From DATAOG01 sp963840925 (GTDB taxonomy: Bacteria; Pseudomonadota; Alphaproteobacteria; Geminicoccales; Geminicoccaceae), in assembly GCA_963840925.1 (NCBI GenBank), contig CAWJAY010000036.1, positions 56,645 through 120,644 on the forward strand: DNA of 64,000 bases. Reading direction: 5' to 3'. The notes beneath the pieces were generated by a model, which did no database searches, was not told the origin of the DNA, and saw nothing but the letters and a program-made list of their open reading frames with translations. The position numbers were made by a program, and so were the translations under genes. Below are positions 38,136-47,757 of the stretch, one piece after another. Every line of letters starts with the position of its first letter. The first letter of the stretch is position 1.

Positions 38136-40095
38136 ATGCGCTTCTCGGCCAACGGCTACTACATCGAGCGCTATGTGAAGTGCGCCAATTGCGGGTTCCT
38201 GATCTATGGCGAGGGGATCGCTGGCGAACGGCATGGGCGGCCCTGCGTCTACTGCTCGCCCTGGTGCGTCGAATGGGCCGGGCTCCGCGACCGCGAGCCC
38301 GGCTATTTCCGGCTGCCGATCGCGCAGCCGAAGCTGCCGGTCGAGACCCGGCGCGCGCCGCTGCCGCCGCGCACCGAGCCGCCCGACATGGTGCTGATGA
38401 AGATCCTCGAATTCGACGATGGTCTCGATCTGCCGCGAGATGGGCATCCTGTTGATGAAGACGTCCTATTCGACGATCTTCAACGAGGGCCTCGACTTCA
38501 CCTGCGCGCTCGCCGACGACAAGGGCGATATGATCGCCTGCGCCGAGTTCTGCCCGACGATGATCGGCGGCATGCCGTTGCTGATCAAGACCTGCGCCCA
38601 GGAGATCCCGTTCGAGACGATCGAAGAGGGCGACGTCATCCTGCACAATGACCCCTACCGCGGCGGCCTGCACTGCCCCGAGCACACCTTCTTCAAGCCG
38701 TTCTTCGTCGACGGCGCGCTCAAGGGCTTCGCGGTCTGCATCGGCCACATCGCCGAGATCGGCGGCATGGTGCCGGGCGCCTTCTGCGGCGAGGCGACCG
38801 AGATCTTCCACGAGGGTCTGCGCGTGCCGCCGGTCAAGATCAAGAAAGCCGGCAAAGACGTCGACGAGGTCTGGAAGCTCTTGCTCGCCAACTGCCGCAC
38901 GCCGCGCCAGAACTACGGCGACCTGCGGGCGATGATCGGCTGCGTCGACCTCGGCGTCGCGCGCATCACCGAGATCATCAAAAAATACGGCAGCGCGGTC
39001 TTCACCCGCACCTGCGAGGACCTGATGGACTACGCCGAGCGCCGGATGCGCGCCGAGCTCGCCTCGTTCCCGGACGGCAAGTACGGCTTCCAGGACGTGA
39101 TCGAGAACGACGGCATCGAGCGCAAGCCCTATACGGTCGCGATCGACATGTACGTCCAGGGCGACGAGGTGGTCGCCGACTATTCGCGCAGCTCGCCCCA
39201 GGCGCGCGGGCCGATCAACGGCACGCTCGGGGTCGCGACCGGCGCCGTCTACAATGGCCTGCTGCACGTGACCGACCCCACGATCCCCAAGAACTCGGGC
39301 GCGTTCCGGCCGATCCGGGTGGTCTCGCCGCCCGGCCGGGTCACCAACGTCGACTATCCCGGCCCGTTGGTCGCGGGCAACACCGAGACCCACCCGCGCC
39401 TTGCCAACATCACGATCGGCGCGATGAGCCAGTGCGTGCCGGAGCGCGCGATGGCGTCCGAGAGCTGCACCGGCACCAACTTCGTGTTCGGCGGCAACCA
39501 TCCGGACCACGACGAGTACTTCGCCTGCTACGACCTGATGTCGGGCGGCTGGGGCGGCCGTTTCGGCCACGACGGCAACGACTGCGTGATCGCGATCAAC
39601 GGCAACTGCCGCTTCAACCCGACCGAAGTGTTCGAGACCCGCTTCCCGCTGCTGATCGAGGACTGCGCGCTGATCCCGGATTCCGGCGGCGCCGGAAAAT
39701 GGCGCGGCGGCCTCGGCTATACCCGGACGCTCAAAGTCACGAGCGTGCCGATCACCGGCAGCCAGTGCAGCGACCGCCACGAGGTCAAGCCGTTCGCGCT
39801 GTTCGGCGGGCAGGAGGGCGGCAACGGCGGAACCCAGATCCGAAAAGCCGGCGACGATGCCTGGCTGACCGTGCGCGAGCTCTACGGCAAGGTCAGCTCG
39901 AGCAAGTACGCCAACGCCGAGTTCCTGCCGGGCGACCGGATCCGGCTGTGGACGCCCGGTGGCGGCGGCTACGGCGATCCGCAGCAGCGCGACCCGGCCG
40001 CGATCGAGGAGGACGTCCGTGAGGGCTACGTCTCGGCCGCCGGCGCCGAGCGCGACTACGACTACCGGCCGGCGTCCGGCGACTGGCGCGGCTGA
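38136..40095 (+). CDS. HyuB-like protein with N-terminal zinc-ribbon domain (one frame change)
   Basis: Hydantoinase_B-type subunit. From 38419 the frame is clean and gives MVSICREMGILLMKTSYSTI, EGDVILHNDPYRGGLHCPEH, IGHIAEIGGMVPGAFCGEA, PINGTLGVATGAVYNGLLHV, SGGAGKWRGGLGYTRTL-like blocks and WTPGGGGYGDPQQRD. Upstream, an ATG at 38136 with AGGAG in front opens another frame that encodes a cysteine-rich segment, CANCGFLIYGE then CVYCSPWC, and runs into the sequence VLMKILEFD, which aligns with the normal HyuB beginning. One extra or missing base near 38415 would fuse the two. The alternative is a separate zinc-ribbon subunit gene overlapping hyuB. Divergent from kdp. Confidence 0.78.
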
Positions 40096-40113
40096 ACCTG
40101 GCGCGGCTGAACC
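40084..40113 (+). repeat. 15-bp tandem duplication at the hyuB stop codon
   Basis: TGGCGCGGCTGAACC occurs twice back to back (40084-40098 and 40099-40113), followed by a partial third start TGGCGCC. The first copy contains the TGA stop of the gene and the duplicate repeats it downstream. It looks like a small slippage event without coding effect. Confidence 0.7.
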
Positions 40114-40133
40114 TGGCGCCGCAACCGGACGGC

Positions 40134-40526
40134 TCAGTTGGGCGCGGGCCGCGCCCCGGGCGCATCGAGCGAGAACGCCGGGATCCGGACCTCGAAATGC
40201 TCGCCGGCGGTCGTCACCATCTCGTAGCTGCCAACCATGATCCCGCTCGGGGTCGCGAGCGGCGTGCCGCTGGTATACTCGAAACGCTCGCCCGGCTGCA
40301 GCACCGGCTGCTGGCCGACCACGCCGGCGCCGCGCACCTCCATCGTCCGGCCGAGCGCGTCGGTGATCCGCCAGTGCCGGCTGACCAGCTGCACGACCTC
40401 GCCGCCCTGGTTGGCGATCTCGATCCGATAGCCGAATACGAACCGGCTCTGCTCGGGGGCCGACTGGTCGTCGAGATAGAACGGTTCGACCGAGATCTGG
40501 ATCGAGCGGGTACGTTCCCGATACAT
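40134..40526 (-). CDS. apaG: ApaG (DUF525) protein
   Basis: Small Ig-like/fibronectin-fold protein of about 130 aa, linked in enterobacteria to Co2+ resistance and Mg2+ efflux; its biochemical role is unsettled. The family pattern is complete: RSIQISVEPFYLDDQS, RFVFGYRIEIANQGGEVVQL, SRHWRITDALGRTMEV, GAGVVGQQPVLQPGERFEYT, SGTPLATPSGIMVGSYEM and IPAFSLDAP. The ATG at 40526 (MYRERTR) matches the family start; a TTG nine bases upstream would add three residues. Confidence 0.93.
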   Translation of the reverse strand: MYRERTRSIQISVEPFYLDDQSAPEQSRFVFGYRIEIANQGGEVVQLVSRHWRITDALGRTMEVRGAGVVGQQPVLQPGERFEYTSGTPLATPSGIMVGSYEMVTTAGEHFEVRIPAFSLDAPGARPAPN

Positions 40527-40629
40527 GGCCTGCAACCGCTGTCCTGGGCCTGCGCCGAGCCGCCGGCGGCGCGCTCGGTTGTTACTATGGGTGTGCGCCC
40601 AAGACGTGTCCAGAGGCGGCGGCGCGCCC

Positions 40630-42264
40630 TCACCCGGCCGCGGGCGGCCCGCTCTGGCGCTCGCGCAGGTCGCGGCGCAGGACCTTGCCGGTCGCGGTCA
40701 GCGGCAGCTCGTCCAGGAACGCGATCTGACGCGGGTATTCGTGGGCCGCGAGGCGCTCGCGCACGAACGCCTGGATCGAGCGCTCGAGCTCCGGCCCCGG
40801 CGTCTGCCCGGGCTTGGGCACCACGAACGCCTTGATCGCCTCGCCCCGGATCGCGTCGGGCACGCCGATCACCGCCGCGAGCGCCACCGCCGGATGTCGG
40901 GCCAGGCAGTCCTCGACCTCGGACGGCCCGATCCGATAGCCTGCGCTGCTGATCAGGTCATCCTCGCGCCCTAGATAGGTGAGATAGCCCGCCTCGTCCT
41001 GGCGCCCGAGATCGCCGGTCAGCAGCCAGTCGCCTTGGAACTTCGCCGCGGTTGCCGCCGGGTTGTTCCAGTAGCCGAGAAACATCACCGGGTCCGGCCG
41101 GCGGATCGCGATCACGCCGCTCACCCCGGGGGGCGCCGGCGCGCCGTCCTCATCCAGGACCACGACCGTGTGCCCAGGAATCGGCCGGCCCATGCTGCCG
41201 GAGCGGAGCGGCAGGATGCGGGCGTTGTTGCCGACCACGAGATTGGCCTCGGTCTGGCCGTAGAACTCGTTGATCGTGAGGCCAAAGGCGCTCCGGCCCC
41301 ATTCGATCACGTCGTCGCCGAGTTTCTCGCCGCCGGAGGCGAGCGAGCGCAGCCCTGCACCGATGCCGAGCGGCGTGACGCCCGCCTGGCGGAGCAGCCG
41401 GAGTGCGGTCGGCGGCAGGAAGACGTTCTTGACCTCGTGTCGCGCCATCAGCCGGACCGCCTGCTCGGGATCGAACTTGCCGCCCGGCCCCGCGACCACG
41501 GGCACGGCGAAATAGAGCGAGGGCATCAGCACGTCCATCAGCCCGCCGATCCAGGCCCAGTCCGCGGGCGTCCAGAAGCGGTCGCCGGGCTGTGGGAAAA
41601 AATCGTGCGGCAGCTGCATCCCCGGCAGATGGCCGGGCAGCACCCGATGCGCGTGCAGGGCGCCTTTCGGCGGCCCGGTGGTGCCGGAGGTGTAGATCAG
41701 CACCGCCGGATCGTCGGCGATGGTCGGGGCGTTGGTGAAGCGGTCGGCCGCCCGCTCGAGCGCCGCGTCGAGATCGGCCGCGCCGGGCCCGCCGCCATCG
41801 GTCGCGAAGACCTGCTCGAGCGCCGGCAACTCGGCGCGCAGGCTAATGAGCTTGCCGGCCCCCGCGGGGTCGGTCACCACCGCCCGGGCGCCGCTGTCGG
41901 CGAGGCGAAAGCCCAGCGCCTCGGGCCCGAACAGGCCGAACAGCGGCATCGCGATCCCGCCGAGCTTATAGACCGCCAGATGCGCGAGCAGGGTTTCCAG
42001 GCGCTGGCCGAGCAGGATGCCGACCCGGTCGCCCTGCCCGATGCCGGCGGCCTCGAGCACGTTGGCCAGCCGGTTGGCGCCCCGCTGCAGGTCGAGAAAG
42101 CCGTGCCGGCGGATCTCGCCCGTGCGCCGCTCCTCGATCAGGGCCAGGCGGTTGTCCGGCCCGGCGTGGCGGTCGCAGACCGCCTCGGCAATATTGAATG
42201 CCCGTGGGATCTGCCAGTGAAACCGCTGGCAAAGCGTCTCGAAGTCGTCGCCCGGCTGCAGCAT
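40630..42264 (-). CDS. AMP-dependent acyl-CoA synthetase
   Basis: ANL-superfamily adenylating enzyme that activates a carboxylic acid to an acyl-AMP and then to acyl-CoA, 544 aa. Core motifs include the P-loop YTSGTTGPPKGALHAH, the EFYGQTEANLVVGNN segment, the adenylate-binding LLTGDLGRQDEAGYLTYLGR hinge and the C-terminal catalytic lysine in PLTATGKVLRRDL. Overall it resembles the medium-chain/acetyl-CoA synthetase-like group (WTPADWAWIGGLMDVLMPSL). The ATG at 42264 has AAGGAG upstream. It stands alone, divergent from the GDP-fucose genes. Confidence 0.9.
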   Translation of the reverse strand: MLQPGDDFETLCQRFHWQIPRAFNIAEAVCDRHAGPDNRLALIEERRTGEIRRHGFLDLQRGANRLANVLEAAGIGQGDRVGILLGQRLETLLAHLAVYKLGGIAMPLFGLFGPEALGFRLADSGARAVVTDPAGAGKLISLRAELPALEQVFATDGGGPGAADLDAALERAADRFTNAPTIADDPAVLIYTSGTTGPPKGALHAHRVLPGHLPGMQLPHDFFPQPGDRFWTPADWAWIGGLMDVLMPSLYFAVPVVAGPGGKFDPEQAVRLMARHEVKNVFLPPTALRLLRQAGVTPLGIGAGLRSLASGGEKLGDDVIEWGRSAFGLTINEFYGQTEANLVVGNNARILPLRSGSMGRPIPGHTVVVLDEDGAPAPPGVSGVIAIRRPDPVMFLGYWNNPAATAAKFQGDWLLTGDLGRQDEAGYLTYLGREDDLISSAGYRIGPSEVEDCLARHPAVALAAVIGVPDAIRGEAIKAFVVPKPGQTPGPELERSIQAFVRERLAAHEYPRQIAFLDELPLTATGKVLRRDLRERQSGPPAAG

Positions 42265-42471
42265 CCCTCGCAGCTCCTTGCGCCTGTCCTCCGCCTCGCT
42301 GCCGGTCGGCGCCCGCGCTTGCTGGCGCCTGGCGATCCGGTGTAAGGAGCGCCTTAACCCGAACCTAGCCAGGGTGCGCGATCCTGCCAAGCGGCGCGCT
42401 GCTCGCGCCGGCCAGCGATCGCAACCCACGCGCCGCCGTAGCTGGCGCCGCCCTTGCCACCGAGGAGCCAG

Positions 42472-43536
42472 ATGTCAGCCAGGGTCGCCTTGATCACCGG
42501 GGTCACGGGCCAGGACGGCGCCTACCTCGCCGAGCTGCTGCTCGCCAAGGGCTACATCGTGCATGGCGTCAAGCGGCGCTCGTCGTCGTTCAACACCGGC
42601 CGGGTCGATCACCTCTACCTCGACCCGCACGAGCACGAGACGCGGTTCTTCCTGCACCACGGCGATCTGACCGATGCGACCAACCTGATCCGCCTGGTCC
42701 AGGAGACCCAGCCCGACGAGATCTACAATCTCGCCGCCCAGAGCCACGTGCAGGTCAGCTTCGAGACCGCCGAGTACACCGCGAATGCCGACGGCATCGG
42801 CACGCTGCGCCTGCTCGAGGCGATCCGGATCCTCGGCATGGGCGAGCGCGTGCGCTTCTACCAGGCCTCGACCTCGGAACTCTACGGCAAGGTCCAGGAG
42901 ACCCCGCAGCGCGAGACCACGCCGTTCTATCCCCGCAGCCCGTACGCGGCCGCCAAGCTCTACGCCTACTGGATCACGGTCAACTACCGGGAGGCCTACG
43001 GCTATCACGCCTCGAACGGCATCCTGTTCAACCACGAGAGCCCGCTGCGCGGCGAGACCTTCGTCACCCGCAAGATCACGCGCGCGGTCGCGGCGATCCA
43101 GCTCGGCCTGCAGGAGCGGCTCTACATCGGCAACCTCGACGCCAGGCGCGACTGGGGCCACGCCCGCGACTACGTCGACGGCATGTGGCGGATCGTGCAG
43201 CAGGAACAGCCCGACGATTACGTGCTCGCGACCGGCGAGAGCCATAGCGTGCGCGAGTTCATCGAGCGGGCGTTCGCCTGCGTCGAGCGGCAGGTCGTCT
43301 GGCGCGGCCAGGGCGTCGACGAGGTCGGCCTCGACCGCCGCACCGGCGCGCAGCTGGTCCGGGTCGACCCGCGCTACTTCCGGCCGACCGAGGTCGAGCT
43401 GTTGCTCGGCGATCCGAGCAAGGCGCGCCAGCAGCTCGACTGGCACCACCGGACCGGCTTTGCCGAGCTCGTGCGCGAGATGGTCGAGGCGGACCTGGTG
43501 ACGGTCGAGCGCGAGGGCCGCAACGGCCGCGACTGA
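42472..43536 (+). CDS. gmd: GDP-mannose 4,6-dehydratase
   Basis: First step of GDP-L-fucose synthesis: GDP-mannose to GDP-4-keto-6-deoxymannose, an NADP-dependent short-chain dehydrogenase fold enzyme of 354 aa. The Rossmann motif GVTGQDG is at residues 10-16. RRSSSFNTGRVDHLYLDPHE and QASTSELYGKVQETPQ are diagnostic, and the catalytic Tyr/Lys lie in SPYAAAKLYAYW. The start ATG is preceded by GAGGAG. The next gene (fcl) completes the pathway 24 nt downstream, so the pair makes GDP-fucose for surface polysaccharide. Confidence 0.96.
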   Translation: MSARVALITGVTGQDGAYLAELLLAKGYIVHGVKRRSSSFNTGRVDHLYLDPHEHETRFFLHHGDLTDATNLIRLVQETQPDEIYNLAAQSHVQVSFETAEYTANADGIGTLRLLEAIRILGMGERVRFYQASTSELYGKVQETPQRETTPFYPRSPYAAAKLYAYWITVNYREAYGYHASNGILFNHESPLRGETFVTRKITRAVAAIQLGLQERLYIGNLDARRDWGHARDYVDGMWRIVQQEQPDDYVLATGESHSVREFIERAFACVERQVVWRGQGVDEVGLDRRTGAQLVRVDPRYFRPTEVELLLGDPSKARQQLDWHHRTGFAELVREMVEADLVTVEREGRNGRD

Positions 43537-43560
43537 CAGAGCTGACCAGCGAGGGACGGC

Positions 43561-44535
43561 ATGAGCAAGCCGGGCGAGAGCGTTCCCGCCATCTACCCGA
43601 TCAAGGGCAAGCGGGTCTGGGTCGCCGGCCATCGCGGCATGGTCGGCAGCGCGCTGGTGCGCCGGCTCGAGCGCGAGGGCTGCGAGCTCCTGACCGCGAC
43701 CCGCCAGGAGTGCGACCTCGGCCGGCAGGACCAGGTCGAGCGCTGGATGGGCAAGGCGCGCCCGCAGGCGGTGATCGTGGCCGCGGCCAGGGTCGGCGGC
43801 ATCCTCGCCAACGACAGCTACCCCGCCGAGTTCCTCTACGACAACCTGATGATCGAGGCGAATGTCATCCACACCGCCCGCCGGGTCGGGGTCGAGAAGC
43901 TGCTGTTCCTGGGCTCGAGCTGCATCTATCCCAAGCTCGCGCCGCAACCGATGCCCGAGGACTGCCTGCTCACCGGGCCGCTCGAGCCCACCAACCAGTG
44001 GTACGCGATCGCCAAGATCGCCGGCATCAAGCTCTGCCAGGCCTACCGGCGCCAGTGGGGCTGCGACTTCATCAGCGCGATGCCGACCAACCTGTACGGC
44101 CCCGGCGACAACTACGACCTGATGTCGAGCCACGTCGTGCCGGCGCTGATCGCCAAGATGCACGCGGCCCAGGCGAACGGCGCCGACGAGGTCGAGATCT
44201 GGGGCAGCGGCCGGCCGCGGCGCGAGTTCCTGCACGTCGACGATCTGGCCGATGCCTGCGTCCACCTGCTTCGGGTCTATAGCGAGGAGCTGCACGTCAA
44301 CGTCGGCTGCGGCGAGGACCTCACGATCGCCGATCTGGCCGAGAAGGTCCGGACGGTGGTCGGCTTCCAGGGCCGGCTGCGCTACGACAGCGAGCGCCCC
44401 GACGGCACGCCGCGCAAGCTGCTCGACACCTCCCGGCTGACAGCACTCGGCTGGCGACCCAGGATCGCGCTCGAGGACGGGCTCGCCGACGCCTATCGCT
44501 GGTATCGCGAGCGGGTGGTCGCCGCGGCCGCCTGA
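43561..44535 (+). CDS. fcl: GDP-L-fucose synthase
   Basis: Bifunctional epimerase-reductase (WcaG/Fcl), 324 aa, converting GDP-4-keto-6-deoxymannose to GDP-L-fucose with NADPH. The motifs GHRGMVGSALVRRL (Rossmann), AARVGGILANDSYPAEFLYD, LGSSCIYPKLAPQPMPE, the catalytic Tyr/Lys in NQWYAIAKIAG, and PTNLYGPGDNYD are all present. It is co-transcribed with gmd, 24 nt apart. Confidence 0.96.
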   Translation: MSKPGESVPAIYPIKGKRVWVAGHRGMVGSALVRRLEREGCELLTATRQECDLGRQDQVERWMGKARPQAVIVAAARVGGILANDSYPAEFLYDNLMIEANVIHTARRVGVEKLLFLGSSCIYPKLAPQPMPEDCLLTGPLEPTNQWYAIAKIAGIKLCQAYRRQWGCDFISAMPTNLYGPGDNYDLMSSHVVPALIAKMHAAQANGADEVEIWGSGRPRREFLHVDDLADACVHLLRVYSEELHVNVGCGEDLTIADLAEKVRTVVGFQGRLRYDSERPDGTPRKLLDTSRLTALGWRPRIALEDGLADAYRWYRERVVAAAA

Positions 44536-44626
44536 CGCCTGGCGCGAAGGAGATCGGGCTGATCGAGGCTGCTGCGGCCGCGCTCGCCACTTGAATCCGG
44601 CTCACGCTGCGGTCACGCTTGCCGGC

Positions 44627-45526
44627 ATGGCCGAGCCGCCGACCTCCCTGCCGCCGTTCGCCGCGCTGCGCGCGTTTCACGCCGCCGCGGTCCACGGCCG
44701 CTTCCGCGACGCCGCCCGGAGCCTGGGCGTGACCGAATCGGCGGTCAGCCATCAGGTCCGACGGCTCGAGGATTTCCTGCGCACCGCGCTGTTCGACCGG
44801 TCCGGGCCCGGCGTGCGGCTGACCGTGGCCGGCCGGCGCTACCTCGAGCAGATCGAGCCCGCGATCCGCCAGATCCAGGCGGCAACCGATGCGATCCTGC
44901 GCCCGACCGGCCGCAACGTCGTGCGCCTGACCTTGCCGCCCTCGCTCGCCGCCAGCTGGCTGATCCCGGAGCTTAGCGCCTTCGAGCGCGACCATCCCGA
45001 TCTCGACCTGCAGCTGGTGCCGACCACGCGGGTGGTCGATCTGAAGCGCGATCAGGTCGACCTCGCGGTCCGCCACGGCCGGGGCTCGTGGCCCGGGGTC
45101 GACGCCGTCTTTCTGTTGGCCGAGACCGCGCTGCCGGTCTGCGCGCCCGGCTATCTTACGCTCGGCCCGGGCGAGGACCCGCTGGCGGCGCTGCAACGGG
45201 TCCGGCTGATCGTCAACGCGCGCTTTCCCAATGAGTGGGAGGAATGGGCCGGCGCGCGCGGCCTGGCACCGCCGGCGCTGACCGGCGCGATCGAGCTCGA
45301 GGGCATCGAGCAGGCGCTCCAGGTCGCCGAGAGCGGCAGTGGTCTGGCACTCGGCCGCCGGCCTCTGGTCGACGACCGGCTCGGCCGGGCGACGCTGGTC
45401 GCGCCGTTCGGGGCCGGCGACCCGACCGGAGCCGCGTACTATCTCTGCCGGCCGGCCGAGCTGCCGCCGACTGCGGTCGCGCGCCGCCTGGAGCGCTGGC
45501 TGCGCGCGCTGGCGGCGGCGACATGA
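44627..45526 (+). CDS. LysR-type regulator (GcvA-like)
   Basis: Transcription factor of 299 aa. The N-terminal winged helix reads PPFAALRAFHAAAVHGRF, then DAARSLGVTESAVSHQVRRL and LFDRSGPGVRLTVAGRRYL, the signature of the GcvA/TrpI-like LTTR group. A periplasmic-binding-like effector domain follows from about residue 92 (LPPSLAASWLIPELSAF, VDLAVRHGRGSWPG). The ATG at 44627 is chosen because it starts just before the conserved domain. It could regulate the CmcJ-like gene 114 nt downstream; the ligand is unknown. Confidence 0.9.
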   Translation: MAEPPTSLPPFAALRAFHAAAVHGRFRDAARSLGVTESAVSHQVRRLEDFLRTALFDRSGPGVRLTVAGRRYLEQIEPAIRQIQAATDAILRPTGRNVVRLTLPPSLAASWLIPELSAFERDHPDLDLQLVPTTRVVDLKRDQVDLAVRHGRGSWPGVDAVFLLAETALPVCAPGYLTLGPGEDPLAALQRVRLIVNARFPNEWEEWAGARGLAPPALTGAIELEGIEQALQVAESGSGLALGRRPLVDDRLGRATLVAPFGAGDPTGAAYYLCRPAELPPTAVARRLERWLRALAAAT

Positions 45527-45640
45527 ACGCCGCTCAAGTGAGCCTGAATCGAACTCGTTGGACCCTGGGTCCCGGCGCGCCTACCTGTTGACCAACCGCA
45601 GTCGTGGCCGCCGGCCACGGACCACCAGGAGGCAAGCCCG

Positions 45641-46507
45641 ATGACCCAGGCTGTCCTTGCCCGCGATCCCGCCGCCCGCCAGACCGCGGCCGCCGTCCGC
45701 GCGGCGCTGACCTTCATCACCCCCTCGGATACCAAGCCGGTGTTCCACAGCAGCGCGATCACTGGCGGCGCGCCGCGGGTGTTCTTCGAGACCGAGAGTC
45801 ACGAAGTGCTGATCCAGGACCTGCGGCCGCTCGCCGGCGCGTTGTCGCTCGACCACGAGGGTTTCGAGCTGCGCCGCCATGCGACCGCGGTGCGCGACCT
45901 CTACGACGACGATGCGGTCGAGAACGTCTATTACGCGGAGATCGAGGCGCTGCTGCGCGCGGTGACCGGTGCCAGGCGGGTCATCGTCTTCGATGCGACC
46001 CGGCGCTCCGACGGCGGCGCCGGCGCCCGCAACCCCGACGGCCTGCGCGGCCCCGCGAGCCGGGTGCACGTCGACTACACCGCCAGGAGCGGCCCGCAGC
46101 GGCTGAAGGACCTGGTCGGCGAGGCCGAGGCGACGAGGCTCACCGCGGCCGGCGCCCGGATCGTCCAGATCAACGTCTGGCGGCCGATCCGCGGTCCGGT
46201 CGCGCGCTCGCCCTTGGCGCTGGCGGATGCCTCGAGCGTCCGGCCCCAGGATCTGATCGCGACCGACCAGGTGTTCCCCGACCGGGTCGGCGAAATCTAC
46301 CACCTCGCCTACGAGCCCGGGCAGCGCTGGTATTACGCGCCGGCGATGACCCCGGACGAGGTGCTGCTGATCAAGGGCTTTGACAGCCTCGAGGACGGCC
46401 GCGCCCGGTTCACGCCGCACGGCGCCTTCGACCTGCCGGACACGCCCGAAGACGCTGCCCCGCGCGAGAGCATCGAGGTGCGGACGCTCGCGGTGATCGA
46501 GGCCTGA
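45641..46507 (+). CDS. CmcJ/NvfI-family 2OG-Fe(II)-type oxygenase
   Basis: Member of the CmcJ/NvfI (cephamycin 7-alpha-methoxylase P8 chain / GA4-desaturase-like) family, 288 aa. Recognisable blocks are ITPSDTKPVFHSSAITGGAP-like N-terminal strands, HEGFELRRHATAVRDLYDDD, VIVFDATRRS, the metal-binding VHVDYTARSGPQRL (His-x-Asp), IVQINVWRPIRGPV and HLAYEPGQRWYYAPAMTPDE. Bacterial members of this group are little studied, so the substrate cannot be inferred. The start ATG follows GGAGGCAAGCCCG. It is convergent with the CapA-like gene. Confidence 0.82.
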   Translation: MTQAVLARDPAARQTAAAVRAALTFITPSDTKPVFHSSAITGGAPRVFFETESHEVLIQDLRPLAGALSLDHEGFELRRHATAVRDLYDDDAVENVYYAEIEALLRAVTGARRVIVFDATRRSDGGAGARNPDGLRGPASRVHVDYTARSGPQRLKDLVGEAEATRLTAAGARIVQINVWRPIRGPVARSPLALADASSVRPQDLIATDQVFPDRVGEIYHLAYEPGQRWYYAPAMTPDEVLLIKGFDSLEDGRARFTPHGAFDLPDTPEDAAPRESIEVRTLAVIEA

Positions 46508-46516
46508 GCCCGGATC

Positions 46517-47730
46517 TCAGCGCCAGGTGATCGACAGCGTGGCGTCCGGATTGGGCGCCACGCGGGTGCCGAACCGGCGGCTCTCCCGGTCGAGGACCTC
46601 GCGCAGCCAGGCCGTGTCCGCGGCCGCCGGAAGGCTCAGGCGAAACTGTCGGATCTGATCAGGCGCAGCTCGACCAGCCGACCCGCCGCTGCGGCCAGGC
46701 GCGAGATACATCAAGACCAAGTCGCCGCGGTACTGCTCGTAGCCCGCGATACCCTCGTAATCGTTCAGAAAGTCGCCGCAACCGTACAGGATCAGCTTGT
46801 CCCGGTAGATCTCGATCGCTTTGGGGTGGTGGGACGAATGGCCGTGGATCAGGTCGACGCCCGCCTGGTCGATCAGCGCGTGCGCGAACTCCCGCTCTGC
46901 AGCCGTGATCTGGTAGCCCCAGTTGCCGCCCCAATGGATCGAGGCGAGCGCGAGATCGCCCGGCCGCTTCAGCGCGCACACCCGATCCGCGATCTGCGCG
47001 ACCGTGCGCGCGGACAGGTCGGGTAGCAGGCGCACCCCCGGCGCGCGCTCGCCCGCGGCCCAGTCCCGGGGAATCCCGCTGGTCTGCGCACCGAAGCCGA
47101 ACACCAGCACGCGGCCTTTGCCCGAAACCGGCAACACCGCCGGAGCGCTCACCTCGGCCGCGTCGCGGCCGGCGCCCGCACTCTTCACCCCCAGCCGCTC
47201 GAGGGTCGCCAGCGTCTCCAGAAGCCCCGGCCCGCTCCCAGTCGAGGACGTGGTTGTTGGCGAGCGCGCAGGCGTCGGTCGTGGCCGCGCGCAGGCAGGC
47301 GTTGTCCGGGTTCATCTTGTAGTTGATGCCCTTGGGCAAGCCATCCGCGCTCCTGGTGATGCTCGTCTCGAGATTGATGATCCGCAGATCAGGCGGCGGC
47401 GCGACGCGGCCAGCGCCTCGCCCCAGACGTAGGCAAAATCAACCGGCTGCGGGATCGGCCCGTGCGCCCGCTCGGCGAGCTCGACGTAGGCCGTGCCGAG
47501 GCGGCCGCCGGCTCGAACAGACGCGGATCGCCCGGCCGCGGCAGGATCTGGTCGATCCCGCGCCCGAGCATCACGTCGCCGCTTAAGAACAGCGTGACCA
47601 GATCAGCCGGCCCGGCTCGGGTGGAACGGGTCTGCTCGGGCATGATGTTGATCGGGTCGGCGCCCCACGCAGCGGCGCCGGCCAGCCTCAGAAAATCGCG
47701 CCGCCCGCAAGGCAGGCGCGAGAAGAGCAC
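46517..47730 (-). CDS. CapA-family (poly-gamma-glutamate capsule-type) protein (frameshifted)
   Basis: Metallophosphoesterase-like CapA/PgsA protein, about 400 aa once reassembled. The N terminus (GTG at 47730) has a Tat-like GRRDFLRLAGAAAWG, then LFLSGDVMLGRGIDQIL with the family DVMLGR motif. The middle is read in a second frame, INLETSITRSADGLPKGINY and ALANNHVLDWERAG. The third frame supplies ASIHWGGNWGYQI, DLIHGHSSHHPKAIEIY and DKLILYGCGDFLNDYEG. Breaks lie near 47500, 47390 and 47230. Whether it is truly inactivated or carries local errors cannot be told. It lies 27 nt downstream of the enolase-superfamily gene. Confidence 0.8.
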
Positions 47731-47757
47731 AAAAAAATCCGCCTGGCCTTGGCGGCG

